Source: Macrostomum hystrix (Eukaryota; Platyhelminthes; Macrostomidae). From it: a stretch of DNA of 64,000 nucleotides. The stretch covers positions 4,184,001-4,248,000 of the forward strand of contig CATNEN010000001.1 in NCBI GenBank assembly GCA_950097015.1, written 5' to 3'. A program made the position numbers and the translations under genes. Below the pieces are notes generated by a model. That model did not search any database. It was not told where the DNA came from and worked only from the letters and a program-made list of their open reading frames with translations. Shown in pieces: positions 1 through 10,478 of the stretch (the first letter of the stretch is position 1; each line of letters begins with the position of its first letter).

Positions 1-79
1 GACCTTATTTGAGAAAATATCAATGAAAAATATGCAAAAAACAATTCAAAACTATTTCAAAACACAGTCTTTACATTTT

Positions 80-415
80 AATAGTAGGACTATCAAGCCA
101 CACGGTCGCCTGTTTTCATACCATTATGGTGTCCTGTGGTTGAGCTGCGCCTGAACATCCAGCAGCTCCGTCTAGATAAAGGTAGGTGACCACCGAAGAC
201 ATGCTGATAAATTTTGAAGGCCTGGCAAGGCCGCACTGAGGCGCAGTGCTAATTCGTGTATGAAATACACTAGCGCTTATGGGAAAAAATCCGACCTTCG
301 GCCAGAAACATTGCATATCTCGATCGGTCTGAAGAGCTGGACAAAAAGCTGGGCCGTGTTTTTGAGTTTCGTGTGCTTGCGCTGCTCCTTTAAGGTGCAG
401 CAAAAAATAGTCAGC
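80..415 (+). repeat. Interspersed repeat family C, copy 1
   Basis: Shares with copies at 1.5, 20.2 and 51.2 kb the blocks GGTAGGTGACCACCGAAGAC, TTTTGAAGGCCTGGCAAGG and CCGCACTGAGGCGCAGTGCT. No coding capacity or recognised terminal repeats. The rest of 1-794 (about 420-790) is AT-rich and I see nothing else in it. Confidence 0.75.
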
Positions 416-794
416 GGGACCCCTTGGTAGTTCTACTGTGAAAAACGGAACTCAATTAAAATATGTTAGTCTATATTGTACTTTTTAATATATATAAAAG
501 TTTTGAAAACAATTGGCAAAAAAACAAAAACAGACGAAAGTTGCAAAGGAATCAGACAGGAGACTTGAGATGAGAAAGACGCGACACTACATGTTTGTAA
601 GAACTTGTAAATAGAAAAAAACTGCCCACAAGCACATGCCATAAAAATTGGCCTGGATATACATAAAATAGAGAGAAAAAGACATGTCGGAAAATCTGAG
701 AGATTCTAGGAAACAGTTATACAAAAAATGATTTGCATGGCGCTTTGGAAAGTGGTAACAAATTATTATCTAAACACCGGATTGATTGTTCAGC

Positions 795-3548
795 TCACAG
801 AATGCGGCACGGCTGCTGACGGTTACCGCTCGCACTGACATTGAAGGCATCGGCGGCAGCAGCTTCGCAAATCGCTCGAGTCGCCAGTTGCTGCTCCATC
901 GCCGACCGGACCTCCAGTCGATCCAGCTGGACGGCAAGGCGGTCGCGATGCTGCAATTCTTTGAACAGCTCGCCAGATAATTCCGGCGTCAGACTAGGCG
1001 AAGAAGACATCAGTAGGTGTCGACGAATGCGCCTCTTGAGTGACTCCAATCTTTGCAACTGTTCAACCTCCAGCTGCATGAGGTCCAGCTGATTGGACTG
1101 GTAATGCACCTGCAGTCGTTGCATGAGCAAGCTGTACCACTCGGTTAGCAAGCCAGCACCGCCTAGAGAGAGGCGTGTGACGCCTTTGTTTGCATTCAAA
1201 GCGACTAGACTGCTTAGAGAGTTGCGCAACTCTTTGCGAAGCTGATTGAGACTGCTTCGACGGCAGGCCAGGTCTTGTCGGCGACGTATCAGCAGCTGCA
1301 TCATTGTGGCGTCCACCTCTAGGTCTGAACTGTCTGTGGTATCCCGCTCAGCGTAGGTAACAACAGCAAGCTGAGGACTACTACTGGCGCCAGTAGTCAG
1401 GTGACAACAACGAAGCTGATGAAGAAAGTCTAGCACCGATGTCACATCTGGAGCTGATCCGTTCAGACTTGGCGTCCTGAATGGAGTTCAAAAAACGCGG
1501 CTTGTATTTCCGCACTTTTGAAGAGACCTTCAATCGTGGTTAACAATAGGACTACCAAGCCATTTTGCCGCCCGTTTTTATACCAAAGGGCCCCCTGAAA
1601 CATTTTTTGGCAGCGCCTGAATGCTAACAGTGTTGGGTGGGGACTGATTGATTGACAGACTAGGCGAGGATGTCCAGTGAAATTTGAGAAATTCGCGTCA
1701 GGGTGTCCATTGTGGCCTAGTTCCACCTGTTGTAGCCCTTGAAGGTCCAGCAGTCCGTCTAGATAAAGTTAGGTGACCACCGAAGACGGAGATAATGCAG
1801 GTACAATCGGGTGACATGCTGATAAATTTTGAAGGCCTGGCAAGGCCGCACTGAGGCGCAGTGCTAATTCATGTATATGGGTGTATGTATAAGGCTTATG
1901 GGAAAAATCAGACCCTCGGCCAGAACCATTGAATATCTCGACGGTCTGAAGGGCTGGCGACTTGATTCTTGTTTCAGAAGATGCGCAAAAAAAGTTGGCC
2001 CATGTTCTTGACTTTCGTGTGCCTGCGCTGCTCCGTTCAGGCGCAGCACAAATATAATTTTGATAGGTGAACTCCCGCCTAATTTAGGACCACCATCATA
2101 CGCATATACTGAGCTATTGTTTTACTAACCTGAACACACCCAGTTGTCTAGCGGCTTCAGCGGCCATGGCGTGGCACTGCAGCCAGCCACTGGGCGGTCC
2201 GGCAGCTGCTTTGTCAGCGGCCGCACGCAGATCTATTAAGCCAGGCCAGTGTCGTTGAATGATGGCACAGAAGGCCAGGCCGCTGCTAAATGATGTGCTC
2301 AGATTTTGAACACAGACGCCAGGACAATTCGCTGCGGACTCGCGAGCCCACGCGAACAGCTGATCAATCTCGGACATGTCCAAATCTAATAGGCTAGTCT
2401 GACGTCGAACTGACAATGGCACAGCTGCTGCATCCGAAGATGCTGCTAGACATTTTCTGAGAGACACTAGCGGCATCGCTTGACCGGGCATGGAATAGTA
2501 CAGTGTGAGACTAACTGTGCCCGACAAGATCTGGTTGGTAAATAGAAGGTACAATTAAGCTTAGCATTACAATCCATATGATGATTCTAGAGTGTACATC
2601 TGCTCAGACTTTCTCATTGTCTCATGTCTCTCATAGACGTGAATTGCGCGACAAGCCAGCAAGCTTTCTTGCCTTCGAGGAACACGGATTCGAGCTCAGG
2701 GACTGTCGCGACTTTATCGTCGTCTCTAAATAGTTCACGTGCACCTTTAGTCTGTCAATCACCTCGATAAACAGACAATTCTGTCTGCTTCTCTACCTCT
2801 GCTTTTAAGCCGCCTTCTGATTGGTCCGGCTCTCCCCTTCTCGCCTTTCTCTTACCCCCAGTCGCGCACTCTCTTTTTTCTCGTCAGGGACTTCAATGCC
2901 TGAGTCGGACGTGATATCGCTTCGCCATTTCAACCCCTAATTCTAGCCCACTTTCGGTAGCAGCAGCAAGAAGGCTTTGGGTCGTGAAGTTTACTTCAAA
3001 GAGGACTTCATTACGAAGGCACAGTGTGAGTGTGTGCCAGCGTGCGGTATAACATATGACAGTGTAGTCGCTAGCTATATGCCCAGTCCACTATCGATGC
3101 GCATAGCAACACTCACTTTCTTAGACATGCGCTCAGTTGGCAACAGCATCAGTTGGTACTCTTGAGCATCGGTAAGAGATTTCAAATCAACCGTACACCT
3201 GGCCAACGGCTTGACGCCAGTGGAACCACCAAGCACTGAAGCTAGGGATCTTCGCTCAGTTTTCAACTCTTCTATTGTCACCGTCAGGATCTTCAAAGAG
3301 TCGCCAGTTAACGCAGTCTTGGACTTTGATTTGGAATGAGAAATATCGATGCTGAGCAGCTCCGGACTGCGCCATTCTAAACAGCAGCGACAGGGCAGCG
3401 ATAAACTGGCAAACCAGCTCACCGCTTGGCTGCTGCAGCAGCCGCTACACACCGTGAGGGATACCCGAAGCAATCGACCTGGGTTGAAGCCTTTGACGCA
3501 GTCAACGGAGGCGGATGAGATCTTGGCAGTCAGTTGGCGACCCTCTGC
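795..3548 (-). CDS. EHBP1-like protein, copy 1 (NT-C2, CH, bMERB, CaaX)
   Basis: Three exons fit in frame: 3548-3117 (NT-C2 domain, ends MSKK at a GTGAGT donor, phase 0), 2530-2130 (last C2 strand, then the CH domain with core SFSSGLAFCAIIQRHWPGLI, GTTAGT donor, phase 2) and 1476-795 (last CH helix VLDFLHQLR, bMERB-like coiled coil, stop). The coiled coil carries LLTEWYSLL and a basic RLESLKRRIRRHLL helix, then an HRDRLAVQLDRLE segment, as in the bMERB Rab-binding domain of MICAL/EHBP proteins. The C-terminus is CRIL, a CaaX box with Leu, which normally directs geranylgeranylation. EHBP1 family members link Rab8/Rab10 membranes to actin and endocytic recycling. About 504 residues are visible; the 5' exon with the start codon was not found, because a SINE lies just upstream. 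It is much shorter than vertebrate EHBP1 because the long linker is missing. Splice sites are inferred by eye. Confidence 0.8.
1490..2065 (+). repeat. Interspersed repeat family C, copy 2 (fills EHBP1-like copy 1 intron)
   Basis: The longest copy of family C. It begins about 15 bp from the splice acceptor at 1477 and fills most of the intron between the CH exon and the bMERB exon. It includes a 5' part (TTTTTATACCAAAGGGCC, GGCAGCGCCTGAATGCTAAC) also present in the 51.2-kb copy. Confidence 0.75.
2590..2725 (-). mobile_element. SINE family A, degenerate fragment
   Basis: Matches the minus orientation of the tRNA-derived SINE (GTGTACATCTGC, ACTTTCTCAT, GATTCGAGCTCAGGGAC) with many differences. 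Located in the intron between the C2 and CH exons of EHBP1-like copy 1. The remaining part of that intron shows nothing recognisable. Confidence 0.6.
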
Positions 3549-3611
3549 CTGAAACAGGTGCGAGATTGATATTTTGCATTGAATTAGCTTAAAATCACTT
3601 GCTATGATAAT

Positions 3612-3961
3612 ATAATTGCATGAGGGCTGCGGGCAATGGTACATCATTTAGTGACACTAGACCCGCAGCCAGCGAGGAGGAAATTCTGTCCATTTCGCTG
3701 ACTCCTGAGCACACACACTCACAGATACTGTACGCAGGCACACGCTCACACAGGTGTGTACATCTGCCCTGACTTTCTCATCGTCAGGCAGTGTACACTC
3801 TCACTGTGCCTTGGAGGTTGGCCCTCAAGGGCGTAAATTGCACGACAAGCCCCAAAGCCTTCTCTCCGTGGCTGCGCCCTAAATGCATGTGGCCTCGCCG
3901 CGGAATCGAGCTCAGGGACCTTGGTGCGAGAGGCAAACGCGTTAAACCGCTTTACCACTCA
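3612..3961 (-). mobile_element. SINE family A (tRNA-derived), near full length
   Basis: In minus orientation: a tRNA-like head with a box A-like and box B-like (GAGCTCGATTCC) promoter, a body with GGGCGCAGCC and GAAGGC, and a 3' end GCCCGCAGCCCTC followed by an AT tail. It sits just upstream of the C2 exon of EHBP1-like copy 1, where its first exon should lie. Confidence 0.85.
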
Positions 3962-4384
3962 CAACCAATAATATTTGCCTTAATTTTTATTTAATGAAAT
4001 CACGATCCTAGCTTAATGATATCTTGACTGACCGAAAAAACTTAATAGAATACGAATTTTATTTATGATAAAATAGAAGACAAAAAATCTAGATTATATT
4101 TATAATATTTCTGTTTGTAAAAATCTCCATAAACAAGAAAAAGAATGTAAAAGCGATAATTTGTAAGTTTTTTAGCGAAATAACACATACTTGACGTTTA
4201 GTGGTCTTAATAAAAATTTACGTAAAATATCGGGAAAAAGTTATTTTCATATACAGTGGAAGATTCTTAGATAAAACTGTCGAATACATCTACTAAGAAA
4301 CAAACTCGATCGATAAAGGTTAGACAAATTCTACTACTTAGTAGTAGTAAATATATCCAAGTTTGTCATGTCTAGAAATAAATT
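3962..4384. other. AT-rich spacer
   Basis: Between the SINE and the last exon of EHBP1-like copy 2. No gene-like frame seen. It should contain the unseen first exon and promoter of copy 1 unless they lie further away. Confidence 0.4.
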
Positions 4385-7300
4385 TCAAAGAAATGTGCAC
4401 CAATACGAGCTGGCATAACAGACGTCAGTGCCAGGTAGACTCGAGGTGTGAAACCAGCCGTCTTCATCTTCGAATCCCAAACTGGTTGGCTGCTGATCGT
4501 ATGGGACCAATGTCGCAGCATTTGAATACAAAGATGGCTGCTGATGCTGCAGCGGCGATAAGCAGAAATGCTGACGCAACTGTCTGAGTAGTTGAAGTAG
4601 GCGATGTCCGCTTTCTGGACTGTCCCTGTCCCAGGCCAGGTCCAGGCGAGGAGCCCTGGAGGTTCAGATGGGTGGTTGAAATTTCGAATTATAAATCAAG
4701 CCAAGAAAACTAAGTAGAAGTTGGAAACTACTTAGCAAAGAATATTCTAATTAACAAACACATCCTAGTAGTAAAGACTTTACCGAAGCAACATAGTTGC
4801 AGCAAAAAAAATGCATAAGAAACTGCATAGCAACGAAGATTCTAGATGAAAAACATCCTAGCAACAAAGATTCCACCTAAGAAACTGCATAGCAACGAAG
4901 ATTCCACTAAAGAAACTGCATAGCAACGAAGATTCTAGATGAAAAACATCCTAGCAACGAAGATTCCACAAAAGAAACTGCCTAGCAACAAAGATTCCAC
5001 CTAAGAAACTGCATAGCAACGAAGATTCCATATTAAAAACAGCCTGGCAACGAAGATTCCTCCGAAGAAACAGCATAGCAACGAAGATTCCACCAAAGAA
5101 ACTGCATAGCAACGAAGATTCCATATTAAAAACAGCCTGACAACGAAGATTCCACCAAAGAAACTGCATAGCAACGAAGATTCTAGATGAAAAACATCCT
5201 AGCAACAAAGATTCCACCTAAGAAACTGCATAGCAACGAAGATTCTAGATGAAAAACATACTAGCAACGAAGATTCCACAAAAGAAACTGCCTAGCAACA
5301 AAGATTCCACCTAAGAAACTGCATAACAACAAAGATTCCACCTAAGAAACTGCACAACAACGAAGATTCCACTAAAGAAACTGCATAGCAACGAAGATTC
5401 TAGATAAAAAACATCCTAGCAACGAAGATTCCACAAAAGAAACTGCCTAGCAACAAAGATTCCACCTAAGAAACTGCATAGCAACGAAGATTCCATATTA
5501 AAAACAACCTGGCAACGAAGATTCCACCGAAGAAACAGCATAGCAACGAAGATTCCACCAAAGAAACTGCATAGCAACGAAGATTCTAGATGAAAAACAT
5601 CCTAGCAACGAAGATTCCACAAAAGAAACTGCCTAGCAACAAAGATTCCACCTAAGAAACTGCATAACAACAAAGATTCCACCTAAGAAACTGCACAACA
5701 ACAAAGATTCCACCTAAGAAACTGCATAACAACAAAGATTCCACCTAAGAAACTGCATAACAACAAAGATTCCACCTAAGAAACTGCACAACAACGAAGA
5801 TTCCACTAAAGAAACTGCATAGCAACGAAGATTCTAGATAAAAAACATCCTAGCAACGAAGATTCCACAAAAGAAACTGCCTAGCAACAAAGATTCCACC
5901 TAAGAAACTGCTGAAGATTCCATATTAAAAACAACCTGGCAACGAAGATTCCACCAAAGAAACAGCATAGCAACGAAGATTCCACCAAAGAAACTGCATA
6001 GCAACGAAGATTCTAGATGAAAAACATCCTAGCAACGAAGATTCCACAAAAGAAACTGCCTAGCAACAAAGATTCCACCTAAGAAACTGCATAACAACAA
6101 AGATTCCACCTAAGAAACTGCACAACAACAAAGATTCCACCTAAGAAACTGCCTAGCAACGAAGATTCAACCTAGGAAACCGCATAGAAACGAAGATTCC
6201 ATATGAAAAACATGCTAGCAACGAGTATTCCACTTAAGAAAGTGCATAGCAACGAAAATCGATTCCAATTTAGTAACACGGAGCAACTAACACGCTGCCC
6301 TGATGCCTGCACCATTCGTCAGAGCAATCTTGAAAAACTATTCGAAAATTCTTCATCAGAGACGGATGCTCAGCCAGCACGTTGAAGTTAACGACACCAG
6401 TCTCGCCGCCGCAGAATCGCCGAATAACCAAGAAAGCGATGTCAAAGTTTGACAGAATCGACTGGGCATCGTCGACTGGAGCTACATCCGGGTGACCGTC
6501 GGAGACAGCGCGCAGCCAGGCCTCCAGACTGTGCGTCAGCAGCGTCTGATTGACGGCTTGCGACTGTCTCGGATTGGGCAGGCGAAGATCGGCGCGAACT
6601 ACCGCGGAATCTGGTTTGCCGCAGTCTTTGGAGTCGACTCCCCGTCTAACCGGGCCCATCGCAATACTGTGGAGGCTAGTGAAGACCCTAGCTGGCGAGA
6701 GCATCTTCAACGGCATCTCCGTAGATCGCCTGCTGCTGCGAGCGTAGATTAGATCGAATTGTAGAGTGACACTGGCCAGCTGGGAACAGGACTGCAGGGC
6801 GATGGGAGAGATAAGTGCGTTGATACTCCGGAACTTGAGACTTTTTAACTCAATGCTACTATACAGATCTGCAGGGGTCGAAGCAACCCAGTTGCCCCTT
6901 CTGACACCTACAGTATCCTGCTTCATATTTCACCGTGTGTCATTCCTTCCCTGTCTCAGCTCTTCCGTGTCTCATCTCTTCATTGTCTCATCTCTCCCGT
7001 GTCTCATCTCTCCCCTGTCTCATCTCTCCCGTGTCTCATCTCTCCCCTGTCTCATCTCTCCCGTGTCTCATCTCTCCCGTGTCTCATCTCTCCCGTGTCT
7101 CATCTCTCCCGTGTCTCATCTCTCCCCTGTCTCATCTCTCCAGTGTCTCATCTCTCCTGTGTCTCATCTCTCCCGTGTCTCATCTCTCCCGTGTCTCATC
7201 TCTCCCGTGTCTCATCTCTCCCGTCTCATCTCTCCCCTGTCTCATCTCTCCCCTGTCTCATCTCTCCCGTGTCTCATCTCTCCCCTGTCTCATCTCTCCC

Positions 7301-8720
7301 CTGTCTCATCTCTCCCGTGTCTCATCTCTCCCCTGTCTCATCTCTCCCGTGTCTCATCTCTCCCCTGTCTCATCTCTCCCCTGTCTCATCTCTCCCCTGT
7401 CTCATCTCTCCCGTGTCTCATCTCTCCCGTGTCTCATCTCTCCTGTGTCTCATCTCTCCCGTGTCTCATCTCTCCCGTGTCTCATCTCTCCCGTGTCTCA
7501 TCTCTCCCCTGTCTCATCTCATCCCTGTCTCATCTCTCCCGTGTCTCATCTCTCCCCTGTCTCATCTCTCCCGTGTCTCATCTCTCCCGTCTCATCTCTC
7601 CCCTGTCTCATCTCTCCCTTGTCTCATCTCTCCCGTGTCTCATCTCTCCCCTGTCTCATCTCTTCGCTGTCTCATCTCTCCCGTGTCTCATCTCTCCCCT
7701 GTCTCATCTCTCCCCTGTCTCATCTCATCCCTGTCTCATCTCTCCCCTGTCTCATCTCTCCCGTGTCTCATCTCTCCCCTGTCTCATCTCTCCCCTGTCT
7801 CATCTCTCCCGTGTCTCATCTCTCCCGTGTCTCATCTCTCCCGTGTCTCATCTCTCCCGTGTCTCATCTCTCCCGTGTCTCATCTCTCCCCTGTCTCATC
7901 TCTCCCCTGTCTCATCTCTCCCCTGTCTCATCTCTCCCGTGTCTCATCTCTCCCCTGTCTCATCTCTCCCGTGTCTCATCTCTCCCCTGTCTCATCTCTC
8001 CCGTGTCTCATCTCTCCCCTGTCTCATCTCTCCCCTGTCTCATCTCTCCCCTGTCTCATCTCTCCCGTGCCTCAAGAATAATCAGTCCAACAAGAACTTG
8101 CTCGGCTAGACTTCAGAGCAGGAAGTTGCAAAGTCACCGGCATTAGCCGCCAGTCCCCAGCGTTGCATGTTTCAGATTCATTGTCGACTTGTTTTGCTAT
8201 GTTGAAATCTCCACGAGCCAAGTTTGCCGAACTAGAACCGACTTTTTTTTCAGTAGAATTTACGACAGACACTGTCCACGCTTTGTCCGCATATTTTGGC
8301 GACTGCGCTTCTGTAAAGCAAAGAACAAATTATTTGCTTATTTCTATGTTCCGTACTCTCTTATCTATCTTTAGTTGTGTTCTCTCTAGTTAGTTTAGAC
8401 ATTTTATACTCGTATTTGTTTCGGTGCACTTATTGATTGTTCTAACCATTTCGCTTTGCAGACGCATCAGGAACCAGTCGAAGCTTAGTAGACTTGGCAA
8501 TCGTCACTGGTCCCGTGGCGTCGTTTTTAAAAAACTCTATCGGTTGGCCATAGACAGCGTGAGCTTGAGCGTGCCGCTTATAGATGATTGAGGCCGGCCG
8601 CAGTTCTTGCTGCAATCCACCACGCGACAATGTCACACGTAGGCTAGCTATTTGAGTACGTGGAGTCCAACCGTTTAGGGTCACCGAGTGCAAGTCTAAT
8701 TTGAAATCGAATCTCGTCAT
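4385..8720 (-). CDS. EHBP1-like protein, copy 2 (NT-C2, divergent CH, CaaX)
   Basis: Four exons join in frame to about 406 residues: 8720-8447 (NT-C2 start, FDFKLDLHSVTL), 8310-8102 (KAWTVSVVNSTEKK to LPALKSSR), 6779-6313 (LASVTLQFDL then CH) and 4655-4385 (RLLQLLRQLRQHF, tail ending CTFL). The CH domain is divergent: the usual GLAFCAII core reads IAFLVIRRF. The third intron donor (6312) is GTGCAG; the second (8101) appears to be GC-AG (GCAAGT), the only frame-consistent site I found. The ATG at 8720 is a reasonable start, but an earlier exon is possible because homologues begin further upstream. There is no bMERB domain. Intron 2 is filled by a 16-bp satellite and intron 3 by a 31-bp satellite. 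The CTFL end fits a geranylgeranylated CaaX box. The protein could be a functionally divergent or decaying paralogue. Confidence 0.7.
4812..6262. repeat. Minisatellite, about 31-bp unit
   Basis: About 47 degenerate units built on AAGAAACTGCATAGCAACGA followed by AGATTCCAC; some units are replaced by an AGATGAAAAACATCC variant, giving a higher-order pattern. It fills the intron between the CH exon (ends 6313) and the last exon (from 4655) of EHBP1-like copy 2. Confidence 0.95.
6945..8072. repeat. 16-bp satellite array 1
   Basis: About 70 units of TCTCATCTCTCCCGTG, with CCCTG and CCGTG variants mixed. It occupies most of the intron 6780-8101 of EHBP1-like copy 2 and stops about 30 bp from the splice donor. 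Since 16 is not a multiple of 3 and no register gives a stop, all three plus-strand frames are open; these are not genes. Confidence 0.97.
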
Positions 8721-9353
8721 GAAGATAATCTGGAAGGGTCAAAAAAATTATAGACCAACTTTGCTAAAAAAAATCGATGACAAAAAATGGCGCACAGCCT
8801 TTTCAATTCAAACTCGGAATTATGTGGCAAATGGCGAAATCTGGGAAGTAAGAAAATGCTTAGAATTTAAATTCGACATTGAGTAGTCGTACTCACTTTT
8901 GTTGCCAATTTTATTGAGATCAAGTAGTTGTTCTAGTGTTTGTGGATAAATCTAAAAATATTGACTATAGAGAATTGGTAAAGGCCTTATTGAAATGACC
9001 AATACTAAAACTATCCAATCTATAGCGAACGATTGTACACAACAGTAATGAAATAACGAAGTCATTATGCCAAACGCTGGTAAAACAGGAAAACTTTTTA
9101 TTTTAATTGATAAAAAACAAATCACACTAAAACGCGACATGTACGCTTTCAGATCAAAACAAACAAGTCAAATGCTCAGTTGAATCTTGAGAAAAAAATG
9201 CAAAATCTGATTATAAACACTAAATGAAAATGCCAAACTACAAACCGGAAGACACAGCTTAGGCATTTTATTATAACTTGTACTAAATAGAGAACAACGA
9301 AAAATGTCAAATAGATTGCGGAGAAGATAAAATAAATCCCTGGAGCGTTAGTC
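8721..9353. other. Spacer between EHBP1-like copy 2 and zinc-finger gene
   Basis: AT-rich DNA with no recognisable coding frame; it may hold the copy 2 promoter and the zinc-finger 3' UTR. Confidence 0.4.
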
Positions 9354-9926
9354 TCAGACTTGATTGCCATCTTGTTGGTGCTGCACAATGGAGTGCACTT
9401 TGAGATTGCTTTTCCGACTAAAGCGCATGCCGCAGACGCTGCATTTGAAGGGCTTCTCACCTGAATGCACCATCAAGTGACTATTGAGATTGTAACGCTT
9501 ACGAAAATTCTTCTCGCACAGTTGGCACTGAAAAGGCCTGGAGCAGCTTGATCGATTAGATAGCTTAGATTCAATCAACCCGGTAATAGGACTGAGCCTG
9601 CGCTTCTTCGGCTTATTATGAACAACTTGCATGTGCTTCTTCAAACTATCAGCGTGAGAGAATCGATTTCTGCATTTGACACACGGTAGCGGCTTCTGTT
9701 GGCAAAAAAAGCGTTGATGCCTGTAAAAATCGCTGTACAAAAAACTCTTTTTGCATTGCTGGCATTGGCGATGACGCCTCTTTGCAGGGCGACGGCTTCG
9801 GCGGAGGCACAGCACAATCGCTTTCCTGGCTTCATCGCAGCCAAGACAATGAGACTCCAAGTGGTTCCAGTACGCGTCTCTCTGGTATCTTTGAAACCGC
9901 ATCAGGCACATCGGACACATTGACAT
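9354..9926 (-). CDS. C2H2 zinc-finger protein, small
   Basis: A single uninterrupted frame of 190 codons. Fingers visible in order: CPMC...HLESHC near residues 4-28 (atypical), [18 protein letters not shown] (C2HC-like) near 54-75, CVKCRNRF...H...H near 81-102, then two good C2H2 fingers, CQLCEKNF...HLMVH and CSVCGMRF...H...H, joined by the Kruppel-type linker HSGEKPF. A basic stretch ([13 protein letters not shown]) precedes the second finger and could be a nuclear localisation signal. It is probably a DNA-binding transcription factor; target and orthologue are not recognisable. It lies between EHBP1-like copies 2 and 3 on the same strand with its own stop (TGA). The ATG at 9926 is first in frame; an upstream exon cannot be excluded. 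Confidence 0.75.
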   Translation of the reverse strand: MSMCPMCLMRFQRYQRDAYWNHLESHCLGCDEARKAIVLCLRRSRRPAKRRHRQCQQCKKSFLYSDFYRHQRFFCQQKPLPCVKCRNRFSHADSLKKHMQVVHNKPKKRRLSPITGLIESKLSNRSSCSRPFQCQLCEKNFRKRYNLNSHLMVHSGEKPFKCSVCGMRFSRKSNLKVHSIVQHQQDGNQV

Positions 9927-10478
9927 GTCTGGACTAGTCTAAACCTGGAACCAATGAGCAAACATTGTATATTAGTAGGATAAAATTGAGTCCGAGTTCT
10001 TAAGGCATCTTACTAGATCTTCGATAGATTATAAAGATTCGCACAAAAGCGAATTAACCACATTTCATTAACCACATTTACCATGTTGCACTAAAATTGT
10101 ACACCAGTTATAAATTCTTTTTAGTCAAGTTTCTATACAAATATAAATTAAATAGAAAAAGGCAAACACAGATTTGCTAAAAAATAAAGAAAAACTATAT
10201 TTTTTCTCATAAAAAAGGTTTTGAGCAAACAACAGACCAATCACTACAATTATAAAAGTGAGTAAAGAAAACTGTTTTAAAATCTATAAAATATATTTAA
10301 AAAGCTATAGTGGAATCTTGTAGTGTTGCATCTATGTAGAAGAGTGAAACAATCGAATTAAAATATCTGACAAAGTCAATGGTCTCTTTCCAAAGTAATT
10401 TAATGTGCGCCTTTGAACGCACAGAAAACGTTTGTCAATGTCTCGTTCTATTTACAGAATGAAATGAAAATTTCGACT
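9927..10478. other. AT-rich spacer upstream of zinc-finger gene
   Basis: No gene or repeat recognised. It contains the 5' flank of the zinc-finger gene and the 3' flank of EHBP1-like copy 3. Confidence 0.4.

Noticed and set aside
4812-6262. CRISPR-like regular repeats
   Set aside because: Units are contiguous without unique spacers, in an animal genome intron; the same holds for all other arrays here.
6766-8146. Long overlapping plus-strand ORFs of 360-447 codons (SHLSRVSSLPCLISPV-type repeats)
   Set aside because: They are the three readings of a 16-bp satellite with no stop in any register, inside an intron; no family similarity.
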